NCBI GenBank assembly: GCA_032629725.1
Contig: JAFEVB010000021.1
Coordinates: 496,001 to 560,000, forward strand
Direction of reading: 5' to 3'
DNA length: 64,000 bases
Source: Gremmenia infestans
Lineage: Eukaryota > Ascomycota > Leotiomycetes > Helotiales > Hamatocanthoscyphaceae
Below the pieces are notes generated by a model. It was not told the origin of the DNA, made no database searches, and worked only from the letters and a program-made list of their open reading frames with translations. The position numbers were made by a program, and so were the translations under genes. How positions within the stretch are numbered: the first letter of the stretch is position 1; each line of letters opens with the position of its first letter. This document shows positions 23,783 to 34,355 of this stretch, one piece after another.

Positions 23783-24971
23783 AATTTGCTATCCGCATAG
23801 CTCTACGGAGTAATAGTGGTCAGCCAATTGAGATGACGGATGCAGAGGAAACGCGTACTCTATTTCCATTTATTTTTATAAAGACTACACGTAGACCTGT
23901 GTTGCGGACAGCGTCCTTGTCATTGCACTTTGGTAAGTCATTGATCGCGGATAGGTTTTGCAAGATGATCGCTTCTGGCCTTATTTATATAGTATCTTTG
24001 ACGTCTAAAGATTTACTAGCGTCTGGAGAACTGGCGGACGCTGAAGAATTGCTATCCTCGAAGGGGAGACAGTCAGTATGTATTTGAAAATGTTTTAGTA
24101 AAGGGAGAAGCAATACAGGCTTATACTTATACCCTTGGAATTATATTCGCCATCTGAAGCCTTAGCTATCCTGCAAGTTTAGCGTCCTATTCTAGTAATT
24201 GCGCAATTCATTTGATATTCACTATTCAAGTGGCGTTCAAGTATACAAGCTTGACCTTCCATATCCACTTCTTTCTTATTATTATTTTAATATCATCGAT
24301 ACAGAAAGTTTGTATTCTAGTAGCAGTCTATCGAAGACGAATGAATTCGCTGTGTATTTCTTGAGAGAGACGGTAGTAACTTATGAAGGGTGACTTTGTT
24401 GATGCGGTGCAGATAATATTCCATTCACTTCCTTTACAATTGTCGGAAAACTTGATAGTAAAAGGATTCGCAGAAATACGTCCGTTTAAAGTGTAGTATA
24501 TTATGTTTAGCTGTTTCCGATATGTGCTGGCTTCCAGGTGATTATTGAACTCTACGCCTTTATATAACACTTCTCCTTGCTTCTACGAGTAATAAGAAGT
24601 TAACTACGGTTTAAATGTTGCACTCTATTACACGCAATAGTTTCAGCAATTAGGAGAAGTCATATATCTCAATCTTTCGGGACTTATGTACTATACTAGA
24701 ATAGTTCTAAGGGTGCTGAATTCTTCTTGGGTCCTTTTTGAAATCTTCATGTTTGACTCAAAAACGTTAGGAGGTATAAATTCTAGCATTCCCGCCTTAA
24801 GATTAATGTTATTCGTAGGTCGGAAGAAGACAGTCGCACATTAGCGGGTGAAACTAGCTCTTAAGCATTTTTTGATTTTATTATACCTTGGTAATAATCA
24901 ATTAACGTACTAGAAATTACTCACTTAAAGCTCTTTTTTAACTACAACCCATGCTTCAATTCTACGTTCAT

Positions 24972-24999
24972 TTGTTGTCAAGGTAGGCTTTGCTGTCAA
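24972..24999 (+). repeat. paired TTG(T/C)TGTCAA repeat, 18-bp spacing
   Basis: TTGTTGTCAA (24972-24981) and TTGCTGTCAA (24990-24999). It is the same paired arrangement seen at 34.8, 42.5 and 53.6 kb. Confidence 0.7.
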
Positions 25000-25638
25000 G
25001 AATACAATGTCCTACCCCAACTCGCCTCGCAAAACTATGCCAGAGTATCATAAAGGATTGCTTGGAATATCTTTCGTCTGAGAGAAAGACTCTTTTCTTC
25101 GTCTGTGTAATAAATCACCGTGTCTACTATAGAGCAATAGCAACGCACGCTTTCTTCTAAGTAAGTCTTCTGTTGACCTGGGCCTATTTTCCATATATAT
25201 CTACTTCGTAGCCCTCTCACTGCCGACATCCCGATGGCTTACCTTCTCTGCAGCAAGAACAACTTTGTCTGCTAAAAGCTTATTAGCTTCCATTATTACC
25301 ATCATATATTAGTGTCAAATCCATGTCATGTGGGGGAAAGTACTTACAAAAAGCAGATGACCTTTGGACTTACAATTGACCAGTAGAAAGAACAACAAAT
25401 ACAATACAGGAAGAGGCCCAGCAGAGGTTTTGTTGTGTCTCGATCTTTTGCGCGATAAATATATTGATTCTAGCATGAACATCTTCGCATATACTGCTGG
25501 CTCTCGATTTATCTTTCTGGCGAAATGATATCAATTCAACCTAGCAATGATTATTCGATGTCAAATTGTCTCTAAATTGTTCTACTGTCTGAATACCTCT
25601 ATGCTCCCTTGGCGATGCTACCAAGTTAGAAATCGGGC

Positions 25639-26572
25639 TTAGACATGTGCAGTTCTGAACTCTTCCCCTGCAACTTCCTCTGTGGCCTCGATCTTTCCCT
25701 GAGTACCACTCTTAGCGTTGCGCTCTCGTTCTTCAAGCCTTCTTTCATCCTCAGATCTATGATCCCTAGTTTTATACAGAGTTGAGTCGGAATCTCCAGT
25801 CTCCCCTCCCAATATATTTCCGCTGACGTTGTCATCAGGCATGAAAGGCATCTTCATATCAAAGACATGGGTAATAGCAGTGTATTGATGGTATCCGAGA
25901 CGTGCCAGAGGTGCTGCTTTGAGAACATCAAAAAGCTGCGACTGTTAGAAGATGTATCGCTTTCGGGGAGGTTCAACTTACCCCGTCTGGTGTAATGTAT
26001 TCTCCCTTGACATGGATAGCAACCACACGCCCAATTACGATATCTGAATGAATTACGAGAGAATCACCTTGGATTCTGATCACTGAGTGTGTTTTGCACT
26101 CGAATGTGACAGGTGACTCCGCCACGCGAGGAGGCTTGACAACTCGACTGGGAGCTTTGGTTACACCAGCAATGGGAAACTCGTCATCCCAAGTCTCCAA
26201 AGAGGATGCATTCATTGCATCTTTTGTATCGTACCTGTAGTTGAAGTTGAATTAGCTTGTTGGTTCCCTTATCAAACTTTGGGATCCATACGTTGCCATG
26301 TTCCAAACAAATTGTCCAGTCTCTCTTGCGTTGACCACCGAGTCCTTACTGCGGCGCTTGTAAACGGATTGATGGCCAATGAACATGATGGTCGGAGGAT
26401 CGAAGGAGACATTGTTGAATTGACTGAATGGCCCGAGATTGTCAAGTCCATCTTTACTGGTGGTACTGATCCACCCGATTGGGCGAGGAATAACAAAGCT
26501 TTTAAAGGGGTCGTGAGGGAGGCCGGACTTCTCGCCTTTTGCGGGTTCGTAAAAGATATCTGGGTGAGTCAT
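25639..26572 (-). CDS. flavin reductase-like / FMN-binding split-barrel protein
   Basis: Three exons (26572-26292, 26234-25982, 25935-25639) join to give 276 residues. The introns are 57 and 46 nt. The first splits an ACG codon (AC|G) and restores VWNMATYDTKDAMNASS, a strong check on the model. The family (flavoprotein oxygenase, DIM6/NTAB type) binds FMN and reduces flavin or acts as a small oxidoreductase. The typical segment SFVIPRPIGWISTTSKDG (about 25-42), with LGPFSQFNNVSFDPPTIMFI following, forms the FMN site. The middle contains GDSLVIHSDIVIGRVVAIHV, the usual barrel strand. The C-terminal 60 residues are charged and poorly conserved. There is no targeting peptide, so it is probably cytosolic. 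Confidence 0.87.
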
Positions 26573-27242
26573 CGTATCTGCTGAACTTTGATGTTATCAA
26601 TGCAAGTTGAGTGTATGAGTATGAAATTGTGGTCTGTTGTATTGAATTTTTAATTGTCTTTTCTGGACGCGGGAATGCTTTCTTATACACATTGTTGAAT
26701 AGCTAGTCATTGAAATATGTTACTATTAGATTACGAACAGGGTGGACCCGAGGCACCTGACAACCATACGTCCATAAGAGTATGCTAGTAACCCTTGCTG
26801 TCCTATAGTTCAAATTATATGCATGTCGCACCTTACGCCCGAAAGAGTTCAGACACGACCCCATCCTGTGTGACCCCTTTAAACCCTAATATTTTAAGCG
26901 AGGGGTCGATTACTGAACATTATATCTATAGTTCCAAGCCGAGACACTTCAAACACCGAGTATCGTCCGGAAATAAAGAGAGTTCATATGCAGTACAATT
27001 AGTACACACGCTGAATAACCCCAAAACTAAAACGGATGATCAAGGAGCATGAGACCTTGAGCCGAGGCTCGCATATTTCAAACTTGCAAAGTCGATTATC
27101 ACTAAAGCTTAACCTCTACTTTAATGTAGCCGAGCACGCGATAACACAGTTTATAGCTTCTAATTGCATATATTAAAGTACTTCAAAAAGACATCCACAA
27201 ACTTCGCAGACAATCCTACTTCCAAACTCCTATCCGAGCAGC
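26573..27242. other. divergent intergenic region
   Basis: Spacer between the flavin-reductase-like and SnoaL-like genes. A short open frame at 26,795-27,052 has no support. Confidence 0.5.
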
Positions 27243-27740
27243 ATGGCAGCAACAATTTTCAAGCACACAGGCGACTTCGATGCCCTCACAAAGAGCAACC
27301 GAGCTCTTCGATTCGTCCACAAATATTTCGCAGAAGTCACTAGTAGTCTGAAGCTGAACTATCCCGATACCGAATACTACGCCCCATCCGCTGTCTTCTT
27401 CGACACCAAAAACGTCACTTACACCGGTGCCAAAGACATCAAGAAATGGATGCTGGAACTCTTCTCTCCCTTTGACAAACTCAGTCTTACGGCTATGAGC
27501 TTCTTCGTTGTCGATGAATCAACATCGGGGAATAGTCTGTACACTGTGAATGCTGAGACAATGGTCAGCTATTATGTGAAAGGGGATCCGGTGCCAATTT
27601 TAGTGCCAAGGATGTTTGTGTTTGAAGTCAGGGATGATGAGGACGAACAGGGCTGGGATAGATTGCAGTTCTTCGACATCAGACTGTATTGGGATACGGC
27701 GTTGCTTGTTGAGGAGGTAAGGAGACGAAAAGCTACTTGA
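27243..27740 (+). CDS. SnoaL-like / NTF2-fold protein
   Basis: A single-exon protein of 165 residues. The pattern of an N-terminal helix, FFDTKNVTYTGAKDIKKWML, and then long beta strands (ETMVSYYVKGDPVPILVPRM and DRLQFFDIRLYWDT) fits the small cone-shaped NTF2/SnoaL fold. Fungal members are usually cytosolic and act as hydrolases, cyclases or ligand binders in secondary metabolism. No catalytic residues can be assigned. Its neighbour on the left is a flavin-reductase-like gene, but no backbone enzyme is nearby, so a biosynthetic cluster is not supported. The start context GCAGCATGG is good. Confidence 0.8.
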   Translation: MAATIFKHTGDFDALTKSNRALRFVHKYFAEVTSSLKLNYPDTEYYAPSAVFFDTKNVTYTGAKDIKKWMLELFSPFDKLSLTAMSFFVVDESTSGNSLYTVNAETMVSYYVKGDPVPILVPRMFVFEVRDDEDEQGWDRLQFFDIRLYWDTALLVEEVRRRKAT

Positions 27741-29521
27741 GGAAGGATAATGGTAGAGGGTCGGCGACTACAGTCATTAAAGCTTTTAGGAGGAGATATC
27801 TAAATTTATTATGAAAGTAGGAAGTGCGTTTTGAGATTTGAGATTTGACTAGAAATTCATGTTTTAATCTCAAGAGGCTTTATGACTATTATGAAATGTC
27901 TTTTAGATTGTTCTGCTATCACTACTATGTTTTAATTAGTACAGAAAATTATAAAATGCTTATAGTAATCAATATAGCACTTTAATAATACCTCTCAGCT
28001 AAAGCGGTACATCGTTGTCGGTGTTAGAGTCATTCTTGTAATCTTCTGCGTCCGACTCGTCGTCTATGTCGCTACCCTTTATATCATTGTTTGCATTACT
28101 AGGCTCGTCGTTAACATTGCCATTTTGATTATGGGTGTCGTTCATCATGGAAGGGACTTCTCGTTGAGTTCTTCCCTTCGCCTGCATGAAGTAAGCCAAC
28201 AACCCGGTGTGTAGCAAAAGTTAAGTACTTGTGAGTCTAATCGTTCTTACCGGTGAGTTGTAATCAGACGTATTAGCTTTGTGGGTTCGATGCATAGGGA
28301 GCAGTAGCGGCTGGGCAAGAACTTTACTGATGGTAATACTATTGTGGCTTGCGGCTGGCCGCAGAATCGATAGAGCCCCAAATCGGCAAGGCCAGACTTA
28401 TAACTTGTTCATACACGGCCCAGCTTTGGCACCAGTTGCAGAACTGCGCCTACCTCACTTCATCACACGCATGTGACTAGCAACTTCCTCCAGTCATTAC
28501 AGGGAAAAACTTCCCCCAACAACGTTCTCTATCGTCTAACATGCCCCTTCTATGCTCCCGTAACTCCAACCCCCACGAAGACCCTCACTCTCCCAAATCG
28601 TGTGACTATGTGGTGCCCTCTGTGGGCCAAGTGCCTTCTATGTGTTCTATAAATCGGTGATGTCATTTCAATGAGGGTTCAATAACGGTTGGGCAGGATT
28701 GCGGTTGCAGGAAGTAGTAATGCTCTCCCAGATTCACAGAATTGCGTGTGCTGTGTACAGTGGTGTTTGATGCCAGTGTCCTCTTTTCCACTGATTTGAA
28801 CTTTAAATCGGCCACATTCAGGTAAGCACTAAGCTTCACATAGTCAGCGTAGACCATTGTCATCCTTGCAGCCTTAGGTTTTTATTTGCTGCTTTTAGCA
28901 TATAGGCTGTGTCCATCAGGACTCTGAAGAAACTTTCATGAGGTTATGCTTCCGAGCAAGGTGTTTGCATTGCTGTCTGCCATTATTGGGGACATTCCGT
29001 GAAGTAAGGCTGAAGCGCCTCGTCTTGCAGACCCTATGGACGAGACCAAACAAGCCACGCAAACGCCAGGACAATTAGGTTGGGTACACCTAAACAATGC
29101 ATGTTGCATGGTCGCACTAACGGGCCCTTGGGATCAGATTCCTTTGGTGTTTCCCTGCGGTTGGTTGGTGAAATAATGTGCTTATGCTTCTCGACATGAC
29201 ACCCTCAGCCCGAATGGCGTTCACACTCCAGAGCCTCAGATTGTACTGAATTGGGCAGTATTAGGCAGGGCAGCATTGAAATGGCTTGGGCCGCATTATT
29301 ACTGGGCGTATTAAGCACTGCACCTTCATGTTGCATTGTTATGCGACACAACTATCAGCATAAGGCGAATTACGAGATGGCCGTCTCAATGTTTATTATA
29401 AGAAACGAAGAGAAAGCTCGGCGAGCACTTCTTCTCTTATTTAGCATCAAACGCCTAAGTTTCCACAAGTTCCACAGCCATACAAGAAGTCAACCATTGC
29501 CATCCATCGGCATACAACAAT
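27741..29521. other. intergenic, no gene seen
   Basis: A 1.8-kb spacer. A small minus-strand frame (28217-27999) is Asn/Asp rich, and one on the plus strand (28279-28476) is Arg rich; neither has support. A single TTGCTGTC string occurs near 28,970 without a partner. Confidence 0.5.
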
Positions 29522-31160
29522 ATGCATAGCACGTACCATGCTCGCCAGGCAACTTATCAGCAGCAGCGTAATCCACAGTCCAGCGCAGGCTCTTATGGAA
29601 GTAGTTCTCCCCGGCAGTCCACGCCTTCTTCAGCAGCAACCATTTACCCCCCTCAGGCAGGACTTGACGTATCTGACCCGAGATCATATGGAGACAGCTC
29701 TTCTGCACAATCTCCACTCCCTCCAGGCGCAGCCCCTTACGAACCTCAGTATCAATTCAGTGCAAACTCTTATGGAAATAACTCCTCCTGGCAGTCTACG
29801 TCCTCTGCAACAGTACCCAGTCATCCGTGGATACCTCAGGATCGGTCTAATGTATTTGGCGCGAGCTTCTATGGAAGCAGCTCTTCCGCACAGTATCCCG
29901 GACCTCTCAGGGAAGATAACTCTTCACAGCAACTCCAAAATCATCCTGTAAGGCTAGAACAAACATCCCATTTTCCACATTTTGTACTCTACATTTGACT
30001 TTCATGGAGCAAACACCAGACCAACTTAATATCTAACACTTCATCCAAGCCTCAGCCTCCAAAATCGTATCACAGCGGGGGGCGATTTGTTGAGAATCGT
30101 GACGTCAATGAACGAAACAAATTAGAAGAAGTGTCAATACCGCAGGTAAAATACAAAGGATTGCCCTTGGAACTCACTCGTCTTCGATCTCACGACGACG
30201 TAGCGTTATTCTACAGGTCAAATGGTGTGACAGTTAACCTCAAAAGATTATTTTATGGAAAGTGGGGAGATGGACAAGCTTGTCTCTTTATCTTTCAGAT
30301 CGATTTCAAGGATATGGATACCGCAAAAGCAGGCGCGAAAATTAAGTTCTGCTGTAATTCGCACCTGTACGCTCGGGACAGAGGCAAGGACCAAACACCC
30401 AAGATCCGTGATTTTTGGCCCAAGCACTGGGAAGGCCATGTCACCCCCTTATCTCATGACAATAACTGGAGTATCAACGGCGACATTGGGGTGACGGACC
30501 CTACCCAAATTGCCCACGCGAATGTGGGCGGAACGATGCAGCACCGCGTTCAGTATGAGTCTCATCAGTACGCGTTAATCCGAGGGCATGATGAGAATAG
30601 AAAGGACTACGCAGCCATAAGATTCTCCGCCAAGGAAAACAAGAAGGAAAGATATTCTGTTCCACCTTCTTTTCTGAGTTCAGTTGTTGTACAGTACGGG
30701 AACGGTATATTCGATGTATCTGTCAAAGACTCTGGGTCCTTTTCCCGTAATGTCCACGGAGTAGAACAAAACGTGAGAACGATTCTACCGCTACGAAATA
30801 ATGATTCTGTATATCACCATCGGAATTTCGAAAGACATTCCCACGATATGCGCTCAATATTGACTAAGTATTTGCTTCCTGTTAAGTTCATTTATTGTCA
30901 TTATGCTAACTGCTTTCAGTCTAATGGGCTATTGTACACCACTCGAAATCGGTGCAGCTACTCCAAATTATTCACAGCCTAATGGCGTGAATACGGCCCC
31001 GGCAACAGAAATCAATAACGAGTATTCTGGAAACAACAACAACGTTGATAATCAAAGCAGTGACAGTGCAAGTGGAAGTCAAGGTCAAGTGGATAGTCAA
31101 GTCAACTTGGGCAACGGGAATATGTCCACTTACGGTCTTGGGTTTGATGCAAACTGGTGA
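29522..31160 (+). CDS. orphan protein with N-terminal YG repeats and beta-rich core
   Basis: Three exons (29522-29947, 30050-30867, 30920-31160) join to 494 residues. The introns are 102 and 52 nt with CTAAC branch sites, and both joins keep frame. For intron 1 a second acceptor six bases later also fits. I recognise no family. Residues 1-140 are low complexity and carry four imperfect copies of a SYGSSS..QS unit. The middle (about 165-400) looks like a folded beta-rich domain with ALFYRSNGVTVNLKRLFYGK, IRDFWPKHWEGHV and YALIRGHDENRKDYAAIRF. The last 80 residues are Asn/Ser/Gln rich. There is no signal peptide or membrane segment. It lies in an accessory stretch and may be lineage specific. 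Confidence 0.65.
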
Positions 31161-31778
31161 TCAATCACCACAGTTTTCCTAGGGACCTATCTCCATTGCT
31201 TAGCAACACATAGTGTTTTCGGATATGGGCGGCTAGTTGATGACCCAGAAGGAACGGACGTTGTTCAGACAGTTCAGTGCAGTGTATGGAAATCTAGCTG
31301 GGAACCTTAATATGTGGGAATGTTATCTTGATGGCGCAAAAAAAACTGCACGTAAATCAGTAATTGACGCCAACTTTCAATATGGTCAGTTATATCCTGA
31401 GGTAGTGTTCTGTTTTGGAAATTTGACTCCCACAGAGCAGGGACAGCCAGTTCATGCTAGGGGAAAGAAAATCCGCTAGCCATAATAGTACTAGCTCACC
31501 CGCAAATACGGACCAGAAAATAAATTCAGAGGTAGTCAAATGTGACACTGGTTTCGCAACCTACTATATCATTGTGCTCTCGACCAAGAATCTTTTCCCA
31601 GACTTTCATTGCCTGAACCGACATCTTCTCCACCTTTGTGTCTTTCCTCATTCTTTGTGCATACCATGCTGCCTTGTGAGTTCTGGTCCTCCGGCTTTTG
31701 CGTTACAGCTAATTGCGCGTGTGGGGAAAGCGCTCAACACGTTAATCAATTCTCGTACTCTTCCAATGGAAGCTTTAT

Positions 31779-32091
31779 TGTAACGTTCCTGGATTGTCTG
31801 TACCTAAGTACGTCGGGTTGGGATCGAGAATGAAGTGAGTAGTAGCACGTGTTCTGATATAAGAATATCAGACGTTACAAGCAAAGGTAAAGAGATACTA
31901 TTGCTATGAGAAGTTGAGCACGAAGCTCCTATCTAATAGCAGAAGTGCCAGTCTTATATAGAACCTTCGTTCTCTTGCGATCAGTAGTGGTCAGTCCGAC
32001 TCCTACTGATTGTCAGAGGCGGTCGGTCCGACGACCACTGACCATTCCTTATCACGTCACACTAGTCTCGTGAATTCTTGGTCCGTTTGCA
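31779..32091. mobile_element. possible solo LTR / retroelement relic
   Basis: The left edge begins TGTAACGT (within a 9-bp string at 31778-31786) and is matched by its reverse complement ACGTTACAA at 31872-31880. A perfect 8-bp hairpin (TCTGATAT ... ATATCAGA, 31853-31872) follows a CACGTG box. A TATA-like CTTATATAGAACC lies near 31953. Two copies of a GGTC(A/G)GTCCGAC string (about 31989-32000 and 32021-32032) lie further on. This layout resembles a fungal LTR with its own promoter. I see no target-site duplication and no internal coding domain, and the right border (a CA at 32,090) is a guess. Confidence 0.4.
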
Positions 32092-32274
32092 TTCTAAGTG
32101 GACTCGTACGACGCCTGTATGTATATCTTATAGGTACATTTATATAAGTAGCTTTTATAGAATATTCTTAGGCTATTATATAAAAATAAAGCAACTAGAT
32201 CTTTAATATAGCATCTTATATATATTCCGGTTTATTCATAAATCTAGCTAATTTATTTATAAATTTATACTAAG

Positions 32275-32321
32275 ATTTATAAATAAACTAGATTTATATA
32301 TAACTTAGTTTATTTATAAAT
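32275..32321. repeat. 16-bp perfect inverted repeat, AT-rich
   Basis: ATTTATAAATAAACTA (32275-32290) and its exact reverse complement TAGTTTATTTATAAAT (32306-32321) flank a 15-base loop. More TTTATAAAT copies lie on both sides. It could be a MITE core or heavily mutated repeat DNA. Confidence 0.7.
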
Positions 32322-33231
32322 GCACTAATATTTATAAATGAGTTGGGCGTTAAATATCCACCGATTATCGGGGTCGCCCTCGAATACTGTGAGAATCGTT
32401 GATGGTTCTCCATGGGTTGAGACTGTGATTGTTGGCCGTCGAGGTCCTGGCTATTCTTCTAATTCGAGCATTCTTCCGTAGAAGTTCCATGTAAGTTGGA
32501 TCTTTTCGGTACGGCTCCAACGCTCCAGCCCTCCGTGGGCTTGTATCACTGCTGCTAGAAGCTCCTGACTGGGACTCATATTAACATTGCACTTTGCCCT
32601 TCTGACTCCTTCAATAATCTACACTTACCCGCCATTAAGTGTACTCACGTTGCTGATGAAGATTTTCAATGGAATTGACTTTCGTGCTATAGCTTCTACT
32701 AAATAAACTAGAAATAGTAACTTCACTTCAAAATGTCAGGCCACGCAACGTGATTTAATGATACTGACATTCCAATTCTCAACGGTTTGTGTAATCAGAT
32801 TACAGAATTGGTCCTCAAATGACGTTTGTCTTGTGGTTTTACCTGTCAAACATTGAAAGAGTTGTTAGTGTCTGAGAACTTGGACTGCCGAGCTAAAGCG
32901 CATGAATGATTACTATTCATGGCAACGTCACCAAGAAGAAGTCATCGGCCCCGTAAAAGTAATATTATTTTGCCCCATATACATGATTAGAAGAAATTTG
33001 TAGGCTAAAATCGTACCAGTGTACAGTTATCCTAGCAATTGCGTACGGATGGCTGACATCCACGCGTCAAGCATATGTCAGCGTTCTCAGACACTGCAGA
33101 TGAATTATTAATCAGCGCTTTATACTAAATCTAGGTGCAATAATACCATATTAGGAATATGTACCCTTCCTCGAGACTCAAAGGATGTAAACCTTCTTCA
33201 AAGAATTGGAACTCACACTCTTCAATAAATA

Positions 33232-34355
33232 ATGTCATTAACCTCCGTTCTCGTTCTTGGACCTACTGGTGGCTTCGGCCAGTTCGTTCTCACCGAACTC
33301 ATCAGACGCAAAGCCGAATTCAAGAGGATCGCGGCTATCGTTGATACAACACTTGAGCGTTCAAAAGCAAAGTCGGACTCATTGGAAACCTTTTCTACGA
33401 AAGGGGTTGTGTTAGTACAAGGGTCTCCAACAGAATCGGCTATCTACCAGGGTAACAATTCGGAACAATCATCTTCAAGTAATGACCAAGCTGATTTTTA
33501 TCTAGGCTTCGATGTGGTAATCGCCATTCTTGGTAACCATGCCATAAACAACCAACCTGCCCAAATCGACGCTGCGGTTGCGGCAGGAGTACGACATTGG
33601 TATCCCTCGGAATTTGGTGCCGATCTCACGGCTCCTGGAAACTGGGAAGAACGTTGCTATCGTGACAATGTCATTACTCGAGACTACCTTCAGCAAAAAG
33701 CTGCTGAGGTGAAGGGTTTTGGGTATACGTATATTATTTACGGTCGGTTTACAGAGTGGGCTCCGCTACCGCATTTCGGAACTTACCCAAAGCAGGGAAA
33801 AGCAAATATTGTAGGCTCCCCAGAGATGCTACAGAGTCTTACACCTATAAAAGAGTAAGCGATCTCCTGGGAATATGATCAAGAGATGTTTTCCAGGTGT
33901 TGACCAGTATACAGGGCCGCAAGCTATCTTGTGGCAACGCTTCTTGTAGCACCTACAGAATCGGAGCGAACCTTTATGTTTGTAGGAGGAAACTACTCAT
34001 GGACTTCGATATTTGAGACTTTAGGTAAGGTTCAAGGGAAGACATACAATATCAAGTACAAGCCTGTAGATGAGGCTAAGGATACGCAAAAGAAGGTAGA
34101 ATGCTTTTTCCTTCTCTATTGTGACAAGTACATAACGTCAGATAGGCAATCGAGATTGGCGACGTAGACCTTGAACTTGCATGTTCGCACCAGGTCATTC
34201 AAGGAACTGGGAGAACGCTAGTCCCAACTCCATATGACAATGACAAGTTCCCGGATATTGTCACCACAGGTCTAGAAACGACAATTAAGACTATGTTCGA
34301 GGATGACAATATGCGGACTATTCTAATAGCTAGCGTATTCTCTGAGGGTATTTAA
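33232..34355 (+). CDS. NmrA-like / isoflavone reductase-type NAD(P)-binding protein
   Basis: Three exons (33232-33854, 33915-34095, 34146-34355), with introns of 60 and 50 nt, give 337 residues. The N-terminal Rossmann motif is VLVLGPTGGFGQFVL (about 6-20, GxxGxxG). AILGNHAINNQPAQIDAAVAAGVRHWYPSEFG follows the pattern of the NmrA/isoflavone-reductase group of atypical SDRs. The later exons supply ASYLVATLLVAP and the C-terminal helices. Members act as NAD(P)H-dependent reductases or as redox sensors, and the substrate cannot be inferred. The third-exon acceptor was chosen at 34145 because it continues DTQKK|AIEIGDVDLE. The gene sits in an accessory stretch between repeat-rich spacers. Confidence 0.85.

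Larger units (their letters stand above)
20242..25638. other. 5.4-kb gene desert, AT-rich
   Basis: No frame longer than about 140 codons, no domains and no coherent splicing. The left end (20,383-20,640) has a GGT/GGTGCT-type low-complexity run and is probably upstream region of the minus-strand gene. From about 22,200 the DNA is strongly A/T rich with TA-rich strings. It contains two clusters of the TTGCTGTCAA repeat, a 7-bp triple repeat, a GTAC-rich palindrome and three TACGGAGTA-type sites, listed separately. It looks like decayed repetitive DNA. Confidence 0.55.
31161..33231. other. AT-rich accessory spacer with transposon-like relics
   Basis: No gene is supported. It includes a probable LTR relic (31,779 to about 32,090), a 16-bp inverted repeat (32,275-32,321) and a weak 17-bp-spaced TGTC pair near 32,825-32,850. 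The surrounding DNA is rich in TTTATAAAT strings. Confidence 0.55.

Noticed and set aside
27999..28217. Asn/Asp-rich 72-codon minus-strand frame
   Set aside because: Low complexity and no supporting context.
28235..28300. GGGTTCGATGC string suggesting a tRNA
   Set aside because: The T-stem does not pair and no other arms are visible.
25973..34355. Possible secondary-metabolite cluster (flavin-reductase-like, SnoaL-like, NmrA-like)
   Set aside because: No polyketide, peptide or terpene backbone enzyme, transporter or regulator is present.
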